A stretch of DNA of 43,881 nucleotides. Source: DAOUET01 sp034430155 (GTDB lineage Bacteria > Chloroflexota > Anaerolineae > Anaerolineales > UBA4823). Below the pieces are notes generated by a model, which worked only from the letters and a program-made list of their open reading frames with translations, was not told the DNA's origin and did not search any database. Made by a program: the position numbers and the translations under genes. The stretch is taken from assembly GCA_034430155.1 (NCBI GenBank), contig DAOUET010000018.1:1-43881 (forward strand), given 5' to 3'. Positions within the stretch are counted from its first letter, which is position 1, and every line of letters starts with the position of its first letter. Below, piece by piece: positions 17,748 through 24,385 of the stretch.

Positions 17748-17956
17748 AAACGCCAAGGGGTTGCCACTGCTTTGGCCAGGTGCTCAACGTCCACCTTATC
17801 GAAGGTCTCCCGCTTCAAGACCGTCATCAGGAACGCCAGTTCTTCTTTGGTCAGCCTCCAGCCTTTGGCAGCCAGAGTGCTCTCAGGATCGCTTCGCATT
17901 CGTGTGGCGAAATCTGCATCCCGGGAGATGTGATAGACAACTTGTGCGAGTGCCAT
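17744..17956 (-). CDS. Candidate ComX-like prenylated-peptide precursor (70 residues)
   Basis: A strong AAGGAG seven bases before ATG 17956 marks a real gene. Residues 1-50 form a leader-like helical region (YHISRDADFATRMRSDPEST, LTKEELAFL) that also resembles Os1348/Franean1_4349-type RiPP leaders. The tail is ..HLAKAVATPWRF, with Trp68 three residues from the end. In known ComX pheromones the modified Trp also sits a few residues from the C-terminus, while the rest is a cleaved leader. The stop codon overlaps the start of the ComQ-like gene. In Bacillus the order is comQ-comX, so here it is swapped. The other Trp (W33) lies in the leader. Prenylation, export and cleavage are inferences. A non-signalling RiPP or a small regulatory protein are the alternatives. 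Confidence 0.7.
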   Translation of the reverse strand: MALAQVVYHISRDADFATRMRSDPESTLAAKGWRLTKEELAFLMTVLKRETFDKVDVEHLAKAVATPWRF

Positions 17957-18616
17957 AATATTTCTCCTTAAGATGAAAATGAATTGAAAATTCTATAGGT
18001 TGGTTAGGTCTAATGGAATATTAATTTATCGATCCAAATACACCTCCCTGATAAAATTGTTCGAGTCCTTGTCTGCAGGCATGATTCCCGTTTTGCTGGG
18101 TACTGCCTGAACAATCTCTACCCGCGGTGGATGAAGGATGACTCTTACAAAATGGTAAGGAATGGATTAATAATACCTAAGCAAGTATAAATGTCAAAAG
18201 ATAAAATATATGACAAATATCACCTATGTTCGAGGAAAAACGGAGCATATCGCTCGCTTCCCCAGTCGCTCTGGTGATTGCTTTCCAAACGGAATAATCA
18301 ACATTTCTGGCGTTGAAACCCACATTGCTGACATATTCCTGACATGCTTAATATATCAACTCCTGTTGGATATATCTAGATTATGCTGATTAAGGATTTA
18401 TTAAAGGAAGATTAAATGTGAAATAAAGAACAAGAAACATCTACCAGGTAACCCTTGGATAGGCTTGGAAGTTCTTCAAGCACTTCGAGACGGATTGACT
18501 ATTTGTGAGAAATCGTATACAAGATAGTTGCTAATAAGGAGTGCTATAGCTCCATTCCAAAGCAACCCGACCATAACGCCACCCCCTAACCAAACTGGCG
18601 GAAGGAGGTAAGAGAT
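17957..18616. other. Long AT-rich divergent intergenic region
   Basis: No gene is seen in this 660-bp stretch between the minus-strand peptide/kinase operon and the plus-strand DUF998-like gene. It should hold both promoters. Features of note are the nested inverted repeat at 18056-18115, a direct repeat tgacat-attcc-tgacat near 18339-18355, and an inverted repeat atatatc/gatatat near 18354-18378. No strict sigma-70 promoter was found for the minus operon. Confidence 0.45.
18056..18115 (-). promoter_or_regulatory. Nested inverted repeat upstream of the peptide operon
   Basis: The outer arms attgttc/gaacaat and inner arms gcaggca/tgcctg are continuous on one side and separated by 12 nt on the other. 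It lies 100-160 bp upstream of the peptide start. It could be an operator or a structured leader; on the minus strand it runs into AATTTTAT, so a weak terminator is also possible. Confidence 0.3.
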
Positions 18617-19339
18617 ATGACCGCAGCGCACAAACCATTTACCACCTGGAGGAACTGGGCTTTCCTTTTCGTGATGTTCGGCTGCGCCCAGTTTTTCGTG
18701 CTGACTTCCCTGGCGATGTTATTCTATCCCGGCGGTACCTTCATAGATCCCGGGAGAAAAGGCTATTCCTTTTTCTTGAATTTCTTCAGTGATTTAGGTC
18801 GAACCCAAACGCTTCTAGGCGCTCCCAACAACCCTTCCTTCACCTTTTTCACGATCGCGTTGTCTCTGGCAGGTTTCGCTTTAATTCTATTTTATCTTGC
18901 GGTACCTGCCCTTTTGTCCGGGGGAAGAGTTGGCAGATGGCTGTCTCTCCCAGGCTCGGTTCTTGGAGTAGTATCAGGTCTTTCCTTTATGGGTGTAGCC
19001 TTCACACCCGCGGACCTTTACCTCGAGCCCCATAAGATGTACGTCAACCTGGCTTTCACGAGCTTCTTCTTGGCGGTGATCTGCCATCTCCCGATGATAA
19101 TAACCCATCCAACCTACCCAAAAGTCTATGCTTGGGTATACTTGGGATTTGCGGTCCTCTTGGGAATTTACCTGCTGCTATTATTTGAGGGACCCTCAGC
19201 CAACACCCCCACCGGACTGACCATCCAGGCCACCGGACAGAAGATCGTGGGGTATGCAGCCATCATCTGCGCGTTCATTCAAGGATATGGCGCCTGGAAT
19301 ATCCAAAAGACCAGATTTCTAAAGGAGAAAGGCTTATGA
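18617..19339 (+). CDS. DUF998-like six-helix membrane protein
   Basis: The 240-residue product has six hydrophobic segments (about 13-35, 72-96, 105-128, 140-160, 168-190 and 208-226). FFSDLGRT between helices 1 and 2 matches the recurring NFISDLG-type motif of DUF998 membrane proteins. The function of the family is unknown. A very good ribosome-binding site (AAGGAGGT) precedes ATG 18617. It is divergent from the peptide/kinase operon and 40 bp ahead of the DNA glycosylase gene. Confidence 0.75.
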   Translation: MTAAHKPFTTWRNWAFLFVMFGCAQFFVLTSLAMLFYPGGTFIDPGRKGYSFFLNFFSDLGRTQTLLGAPNNPSFTFFTIALSLAGFALILFYLAVPALLSGGRVGRWLSLPGSVLGVVSGLSFMGVAFTPADLYLEPHKMYVNLAFTSFFLAVICHLPMIITHPTYPKVYAWVYLGFAVLLGIYLLLLFEGPSANTPTGLTIQATGQKIVGYAAIICAFIQGYGAWNIQKTRFLKEKGL

Positions 19340-19379
19340 AGATAATCTGCTGGTTTACCACCAGACCGGAAGGCCTGGC

Positions 19380-20261
19380 ATGCGATTGAATCTTGCGGCC
19401 CGGCAGCCATTTTCCTTTTCATCGGTGGTAGGCTCTCACGGCTGGCAAAGGCTGGCGCCCTTTGAAAGGGAGGCCCAGCAGGACAGTCTCACGTACGTGG
19501 ACCGGCTCACCTCAGGCCGGGTGGTGAAGCTTATAATGAAGGAAGCGCCAGGAGGCATAAGCATCGAGGTTGAGGGGGTCTCGCAGCCAGAGGAAAGAGG
19601 TGAGATCACTCGGAAGGTGACCTGGATGTTGGGATTGCAGCAGGATTTCTCTGCATTCTACGCCTTGGCGCGCACCGAACCCAAGCTGGCACAGGTCGAA
19701 AAACGCGCCCAAGGGCGCATCTTGCGCTGTCCGACCCTCTTCGAAGACCTCATCAAGACCATCCTAACCACCAATACCACTTGGACTGGCACCATCCGCA
19801 TGGTGGCGGGGTTGGTTGACCAATTCGGCGACCCGCTACCGGCAGAGCCACATCGCCGGGCCTTCCCCACTCCTGAACAGCTAGGTGCTACCGACGAGGC
19901 CACCCTGCGTTCGGAAACGCGTTTGGGATACCGGGCACCCTACGTGCTGGAAATCGCACGGGCTGTGGCAGGAGGCAGCCTTGATTTGGAAGCGTTTAAA
20001 TCCAAAGAGTTTCCCACCGGGCAGCTACACAAGCAGCTGCTGGCGATAAAAGGAGTCGGTCGCTACGCTGCCGCCAATCTGTTGATGATATTGGGTCGCT
20101 ACGATCACCTACCGGTAGATTCATGGGCATTCAAGATGATCTCCCAGGAATGGTACGGGGGAGCCGCCATCGGTGAAGCCGAGATCCAGGCAGTTTTCCA
20201 GGGTTGGGGGGAATGGAAGGGTCTGGCTTACTGGTTCTGGGATTGGCCGACAGAGTATTAA
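19380..20261 (+). CDS. HhH-GPD superfamily DNA glycosylase (AlkA/OGG-like)
   Basis: The 293-residue protein has a mixed N-terminal domain (residues 1-100) and the helical HhH-GPD domain from about 110. The latter shows TLFEDLIKTILTTNTTW, the helix-hairpin-helix LLAIKGVGRYAAANLLMILG, and the catalytic Asp in HLPVDSWAFK. No Lys is present at the end of the hairpin where OGG1/Nth carry the Schiff-base residue, so a monofunctional base excision enzyme for alkylated bases is more likely. It would act on chromosomal DNA in the cytosol. The start ATG 19380 is preceded by GGAAGG at suitable spacing. It may be co-transcribed with the upstream membrane protein. Confidence 0.85.
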   Translation: MRLNLAARQPFSFSSVVGSHGWQRLAPFEREAQQDSLTYVDRLTSGRVVKLIMKEAPGGISIEVEGVSQPEERGEITRKVTWMLGLQQDFSAFYALARTEPKLAQVEKRAQGRILRCPTLFEDLIKTILTTNTTWTGTIRMVAGLVDQFGDPLPAEPHRRAFPTPEQLGATDEATLRSETRLGYRAPYVLEIARAVAGGSLDLEAFKSKEFPTGQLHKQLLAIKGVGRYAAANLLMILGRYDHLPVDSWAFKMISQEWYGGAAIGEAEIQAVFQGWGEWKGLAYWFWDWPTEY

Positions 20262-20408
20262 GGTACATGCTTGATGACCCCCGTCAGTTGATTGATACAC
20301 CTTTTTCGATCAATGGATAGAAACCACCCACCAAAACCTGTGACAATTCGAGAGGCCAGGCCTCTTATTGACGAATCAGACTGAAGTCGTACAATTGACA
20401 TGGCAAGG

Positions 20409-20509
20409 TGTCATTCTGAGGGAGCAAAGCGACCGAAGAATCCCTGAATTGCTCGATTAAAACGACCGTAATATGGACTCTTCGCTTCCTTAGGCGGCTT
20501 AGAGTGACA
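20409..20509. repeat. MITE-like element with about 35-bp imperfect terminal inverted repeats
   Basis: The left end (tgtcattctgagggagcaaa, continuing to gaatcc) and the right end (from ggactcttcgcttcc to gagtgaca) are inverted copies of each other with several mismatches. The central about 30 bp is unique. The sequence type is a frequent intergenic repeat in Chloroflexota and other phyla. A half-copy lies at 6594-6623. Confidence 0.7.
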
Positions 20510-20522
20510 TTAATATAGCAAA

Positions 20523-20847
20523 TTGTCTGACTTTGTTTTGGTTGCTCCATTAGTACACTTGCAGTGGTTGGAGGGTAAACGGCGTGAACTGGCCCCTCTC
20601 CGACCGTGCCAGATTCACCAGGACTTTCACCCTAACAATGTGCTGGGGCGTACAGATGGTTCGGGCGTAAATGTCGACTGGATCAACTTTGACCTTTCGG
20701 ACCCGCGCTTCGATCTGGTCTGGACGTTAGGTTGAACTGATGAAATCAGAAATGAGCGCCCACACCAGGGTTTATAATTGGCTGTTGGAAGCCACCGGAT
20801 TGAGGCTGGTTGAGGTAGAAAAACTGTTGAAGACCTTATCCGTATAG
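20523..20847 (+). pseudogene. C-terminal remnant of an aminoglycoside-phosphotransferase-like kinase
   Basis: The frame at about 20545-20735 reads LAPLRPCQIHQDFHPNNVLG followed by VDWINFDLSDPRFDLVWTLG. This is the catalytic loop (HxDFHPNN) and metal-binding region (VDW, DPRFDL) of the APH/choline-kinase fold. The frame then stops, and the continuation (MSAHTRVYNWLLEATGLRLVEVEKLL) lies in another frame up to 20847. The N-terminal ATP-binding lobe is absent and there is no start or ribosome-binding site. It is a truncated, frameshifted gene next to the MITE-like element at 20409. Confidence 0.82.
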
Positions 20848-20864
20848 TAAAAGAGGATTTTGAA

Positions 20865-21506
20865 ATGGATGAACCCTTGCTCTCCACCGGATTACGGGAT
20901 TATCTGGACGCATTAGTGCCTGCACGCCTGCCCGAATTGCAGAGGATGGAAGCCTATGCGCAAGAACGCGACTTTCCCATCATCGGACCCCTGGTTGGCT
21001 ACTTTTGCTACCAGATTACCCGTCTGATTGGCGCCCGGAAAGTCTTTGAACTCGGCTCCGGTTACGGCTACTCTACCGCCTGGTTCGCCCAGGCCGTTGT
21101 GGAGAATGGCGGTGGATTGGTCCATCACGTAGTCTGGAACGAGAATTTATCGCGGCGGGCCCGTAAACATCTGGATATCTTGGGTTTTGGCGAGGTGGTC
21201 CAATACCATGTCAGTGAAGCTATCCAAGCTCTGGAGAGCACGCCTGGTCCCTTTGACTTGATCTTCAACGACATCAACAAGCAGGATTACCCCAATTCGC
21301 TGCCGGTCATCGCTAAAAAACTGCGTCCAGGCGGCGCGCTGATCGTTGATAACATGTTGTGGTCTGGGCGCATTTTTAATGAAGACGACCAGTCGGCTTC
21401 CACCCAGGGCATCCGCGCTTTTACCAGGATGATAACCCAGGATCCAGCCTGGATCGCCACGCTGGTACCCATCCGAGATGGTTTGATCCTGGGGTTCAAA
21501 AAGTGA
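20865..21506 (+). CDS. Class I SAM-dependent O-methyltransferase (catechol-OMT-like)
   Basis: The 213-residue cytosolic enzyme starts with a helical cap (RLPELQRMEAYAQERDFPII) then has the SAM-binding motif VFELGSGYGYSTAWFA. A second acidic motif, FDLIFNDINKQDYP, holds the metal-binding D/N residues, and GGALIVDNMLWSGR is the conserved post-motif strand of the CCoAOMT/COMT family. It should methylate a hydroxyl of a small molecule with Mg2+. AGAGGA seven bases before ATG supports the start. The gene appears intact. The substrate is unknown and neighbours give no clue. Confidence 0.92.
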   Translation: MDEPLLSTGLRDYLDALVPARLPELQRMEAYAQERDFPIIGPLVGYFCYQITRLIGARKVFELGSGYGYSTAWFAQAVVENGGGLVHHVVWNENLSRRARKHLDILGFGEVVQYHVSEAIQALESTPGPFDLIFNDINKQDYPNSLPVIAKKLRPGGALIVDNMLWSGRIFNEDDQSASTQGIRAFTRMITQDPAWIATLVPIRDGLILGFKK

Positions 21507-21601
21507 CCCCCTTGGGGGATTTCCGGATCTAAGCGTGAAAAAGAGCAGACTTCACGAATGTGGAGTAAGCGTTGGGTGATAGGGGTGTTGAGTGAAGGTC
21601 C

Positions 21602-22597
21602 ATGAAGCACAGTCTCTCTTATTATGTAAAACTTATCCTGGCGGGCGCCTCCTGGGCGCTGATTCTGTTGTGTATCGGCTCCCAATTGCTCTTCATAGTT
21701 CTTATCACTCGCCCGGAGCAAGCCGGGTTATGTTGCCAGACCCCGGCAGATCTGGGCATCAAATATGAAAGCGTCTCCATATGCACACCGGATGGGTTGT
21801 CCCTATCCGGCTGGTACCTCCCCTCATACAACCATGCTGCGGTCATCTTACTGCATGGCTACAGCTCTAACCGCCTGGGGATGATCAAGCCGGCCGAAAT
21901 CTTAGCCCGGCATGGCTACGGCGTTCTGATGTACGATATGCGCGGCCATGGAGAAAGCCAGGGCGCCTGGCGGGCCTTTGGCTGGCCGGATGACCAGGAT
22001 GTCGAGGGAGCCCTGGCATTCCTGCAGGACCGCACCGAAGTTGATCCTGACCGTATTGGTCTCTTGGGGTTTTCCATCGGGGGCCAGGTCGGCTTGCGAG
22101 CTGCCGCGCTGCAAGGGGACATCAAGGCGGTAATCGCTGACGACCCCGGTTTTGTTACCGAAAGGGACCTGCCCGCTTCAGCCAATTGGCAGGAACGCTT
22201 AACCCACCTGATCATCTGGCTGGACGGGCATTTGATCTCCTGGCGAACCGGTGTTACGCCCCCGCCAGGCGTGGCTGACCTGATCGGCGAAATCTCGCCC
22301 CGGCCAGTTATGCTGATCGCCACCGGGGACCAAGCTAGCCGGCGGTTGGTAAAGCACTACTACGACCTGGCATTGCAACCCAAGTACTTGTGGGAAGTCC
22401 CCGAGGCCAGCCATGGAGCAGTGCCTATGGTCCAGCCGGCGGAATATGAAAGCAGGATTACTTCCTTCTTCAACAAATGGCTGCTGGAAAGGGATCAACC
22501 CAATAAAACGAGGCATAATGGAGGGTATCCCTTGACCTGGAAACCTGAGGCTGCTATCCAGCCAACTCCAAATTCTCATCATGGAGCGAAGGAGTGA
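21602..22597 (+). CDS. Alpha/beta hydrolase with N-terminal membrane anchor
   Basis: The 331-residue protein has an N-terminal signal anchor (about residues 9-33) and an alpha/beta-hydrolase fold. The oxyanion motif is ILLHGYSSNR, the nucleophile Ser is in GLLGFSIGGQ, and the likely acid (ATGDQ) and His (ASHGAV) follow in the right order. The family includes esterases, dienelactone hydrolases and the BAAT/YqkD-like group; the substrate cannot be told. The catalytic part probably faces outward. The stop codon overlaps the GTG start of the broken aquaporin gene (GTGA), a sign that the two once formed an operon. Confidence 0.88.
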   Translation: MKHSLSYYVKLILAGASWALILLCIGSQLLFIVLITRPEQAGLCCQTPADLGIKYESVSICTPDGLSLSGWYLPSYNHAAVILLHGYSSNRLGMIKPAEILARHGYGVLMYDMRGHGESQGAWRAFGWPDDQDVEGALAFLQDRTEVDPDRIGLLGFSIGGQVGLRAAALQGDIKAVIADDPGFVTERDLPASANWQERLTHLIIWLDGHLISWRTGVTPPPGVADLIGEISPRPVMLIATGDQASRRLVKHYYDLALQPKYLWEVPEASHGAVPMVQPAEYESRITSFFNKWLLERDQPNKTRHNGGYPLTWKPEAAIQPTPNSHHGAKE

Positions 22598-23205
22598 AAA
22601 AACCCTGGGTGCTTTACTTTTCAGAACTGGTGGGAACCGCCTGCCTCTGAGCAGTAGGCCTGTCCGTCGTTATCCTGGATTTTGGGGCTGCCAATGCCAT
22701 CGCTTACCTCCTGGCAGAGCTGGCCGGGGGGATCATAGGCTCGTCGCCTTTGCTCATTTGGGGGCGGATGGGAGCCAGCATCCAATATGGCGCCACCCAG
22801 CCGGGTTCGAATTACACAGCCCTGGCAGCAGTGTCGGGCGAAATCGTGGCTACCTGGGCATTGATCGAGGGATTGTTCTTCTTCCTCAGCCACAAGGTAA
22901 TCCGCAGATTTACACCGCTTCTATTTCCCTTCTAATATGCCCTTATGGTTTACCTGGAAGCACCCCTCTCCGGCACCAGCACCAACCCAGCCCGCAGCCT
23001 GGGACCAGCCTTGGTCTCTGGAAACTGGCGTGATTGGTGGGTGTATTGGATCGGACCTCTATTGGGTACCCTGATCACCATCAGCCTGCATAAAGCCACC
23101 TGGTTGCGATATCTTGAAATTGAAGTCGCCAAGATGTATCATTTCGACCACGATCCATATCACATCTTTGGGAGGCAGCCGGATAACCCTGCACCCGAAG
23201 ATTAA
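22594..23205 (+). pseudogene. MIP/aquaporin family pseudogene with internal deletion
   Basis: From GTG 22594 the frame reads KPWVLYFSELVGTACL, then TGA (about 22648), then LSVVILDFGAANAIAYLLAELAGGIIGSS, and a second stop (TAA about 22933). It continues to a conserved C-terminus with SGTSTNPARSLGPALVSG (second NPA box) and VAKMYHFDHDPYHIFG. The stretch with the first NPA box and two helices is missing between AAN and AIAYLL, as an in-frame deletion. With half of the pore lost and two nonsense codons it cannot form a channel. It directly precedes the 90-bp repeat copy at 23207. Confidence 0.9.
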
Positions 23206-23206
23206 T

Positions 23207-23295
23207 AGGACTTACTCAGTTGGTGGGAGGATGGGGGTGTTTGGGCGGGCGTTGCCCAAACACCCCCGATTTTCCTCTGAACTGCGTAACTACTA
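23207..23295. repeat. 90-bp palindromic element, family A, copy 1
   Basis: The ends are acttactcagttggtggga and cctctgaactgcgtaac. The centre is an interrupted inverted repeat, gggggtgtttgggcgggc / gcccaaacaccccc. This copy lacks a few central bases (cgcc) present in the other two. It starts one base after the aquaporin pseudogene stop. Confidence 0.85.
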
Positions 23296-23411
23296 ATTAC
23301 ATAAAGTTCAAAACGCACTCTAACGAACTCGGTGCCTGGCAGGGTAGGTTCTTTAAGATTCTTCAGGCCAGCACGCTGCGACTCAAACCATAAAACGAAA
23401 GGATATAAACC

Positions 23412-23903
23412 ATGAACGCTGATAAGGTATTAAGAGAGCAATTGCTTGCCCTCCTGAGAGGCGGCAACGCCCATATGAATTTCGACCAGGCAGTCGCCGA
23501 TTTTCCCCTAGATCATATAAACACCAAACCCCCCACTGTCCCCTATACTTCCTGGCACCTGGTTGAACATATCCGTAGAGCCCAACTGGACATCCTGGAG
23601 TTCATCCGGGATCCCGATTACGTATCGCCCGAGTGGCCCTCAGGCTACTGGCCTACCCAAGATGCTACTACCGACCAGGCCGGTTGGGAGAAATCCATCC
23701 TCGATTTCCGGGCTGATCTCGAATCTATCAAAGAGATGGTAAAAGATCCCAGAACCGATTTCTTCAGCCCGATTCCACATGCTCCTGGCTATAACATCTT
23801 CCGGGAAATCCTTCTGGTAGCCGACCACAACGCCTATCATATTGGCGAGTTCGCCATCCTCAGACAGGTGATGAGCACCTGGCCCAATACGAGGAAAAGC
23901 TGA
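23412..23903 (+). CDS. DinB-family four-helix protein
   Basis: The 163-residue cytosolic protein matches DinB/DUF664-type bundles: SWHLVEHIRRAQLDILEF in helix 2 and ADHNAYHIGEFAILRQ in helix 4. The likely metal ligands are H49, H139 and H143. Family members bind Zn2+ or Ni2+, and some are thiol (bacillithiol- or mycothiol-like) transferases; others are damage-induced proteins without known activity. AAAGGA seven bases before ATG supports the start. It is a stand-alone relative of the DinB module in the 6971-8173 fusion protein. Confidence 0.88.
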   Translation: MNADKVLREQLLALLRGGNAHMNFDQAVADFPLDHINTKPPTVPYTSWHLVEHIRRAQLDILEFIRDPDYVSPEWPSGYWPTQDATTDQAGWEKSILDFRADLESIKEMVKDPRTDFFSPIPHAPGYNIFREILLVADHNAYHIGEFAILRQVMSTWPNTRKS

Positions 23904-24098
23904 ATTCTCAATCAGCAAGGTATTCATGATTAAGAAACCATTAAATCAATTAAGCGTATTTAAAACAAATCCAAAAAATAGGTAAGTTTACGTATTTACA
24001 GGCGTAAAAAAATATCGATAATAAGGCTATAGTCTTAATATAATCTTAATCGCAATGGAGGAAAATAATCGACTAAAAAAACAATAACCAATGAAATA
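23904..24098. promoter_or_regulatory. AT-rich region likely holding the promoter of the riboswitch-protease unit
   Basis: TATAAT at 24039-24044 lies 55 bp upstream of the first aptamer. The -35 region is weak (cgataa/gataat). It is the best candidate promoter for the tandem riboswitch transcript. Confidence 0.4.
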
Positions 24099-24194
24099 AG
24101 CCTCAGAAAATGGCAAACCTGTTGAAAGGCAGGGGCGCAAAGCTACGGTCTAAACGGTCTCAAAGGCCGCATGACAGACGGGCTGCCTGGGCTA
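24099..24194 (+). ncRNA. Cyclic-di-GMP-I (GEMM-I) riboswitch aptamer, first of a tandem pair
   Basis: The conserved GEMM-I elements are present in order: GGCAAACC, a GAAA tetraloop stem (ctgttGAAAggcag), GCGCAAAGC, ACGGTCTAAACGG, then ACAGACGGGCTGCC. The P1 stem can form between agcc-cag (24099-24106) and ctgggct (24188-24194). The base I align with the ligand-contacting G20 of the Vc2 aptamer is G, as expected for c-di-GMP over cGAMP. One deviation from the second copy is GCUACGG instead of GCCACGG. Confidence 0.93.
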
Positions 24195-24203
24195 AGCCGC
24201 ACT

Positions 24204-24297
24204 TGCGAAGTAAAAGGCAAACCTGTTGAAAGGCAGGGACGCAAAGCCACGGTCTAAACGGTCTTGTACCGCACGACAGTCGAGCTGCCTGGGCAGA
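24204..24297 (+). ncRNA. Cyclic-di-GMP-I (GEMM-I) riboswitch aptamer, second of a tandem pair
   Basis: A second copy follows after only about 10-20 nt, again with GGCAAACC, ctgttGAAAggcag, GACGCAAAGCCACGG, TCTAAACGG and GAGCTGCCTGGGC. It directly precedes the terminator at 24319-24354. Two aptamers ahead of one expression platform suggest a sharper response or a wider dynamic range to c-di-GMP. Confidence 0.93.
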
Positions 24298-24318
24298 CCA
24301 CTATCCACCTTTTTACAC

Positions 24319-24354
24319 CCCTAGGGCAGCCGAAAGCCTTAGGGGTTTTTCTAT
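24319..24354 (+). terminator. Intrinsic terminator / riboswitch expression platform
   Basis: The stem cccctagggc/gccttagggg (one wobble) with loop agccgaaa is followed by TTTTTC. It lies between the tandem aptamers and the protease start. It is most likely the regulated terminator; which ligand state favours read-through cannot be told by eye. Confidence 0.8.
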
Positions 24355-24385
24355 TATATCTGGACACATTTTCGGAGGTTGCTCA

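Noticed and set aside
24099..24297. Tandem sequences as a CRISPR-like or plain direct repeat
   Set aside because: The two units match the GEMM-I consensus in order and pairing; they are riboswitch aptamers, not repeats with spacers.
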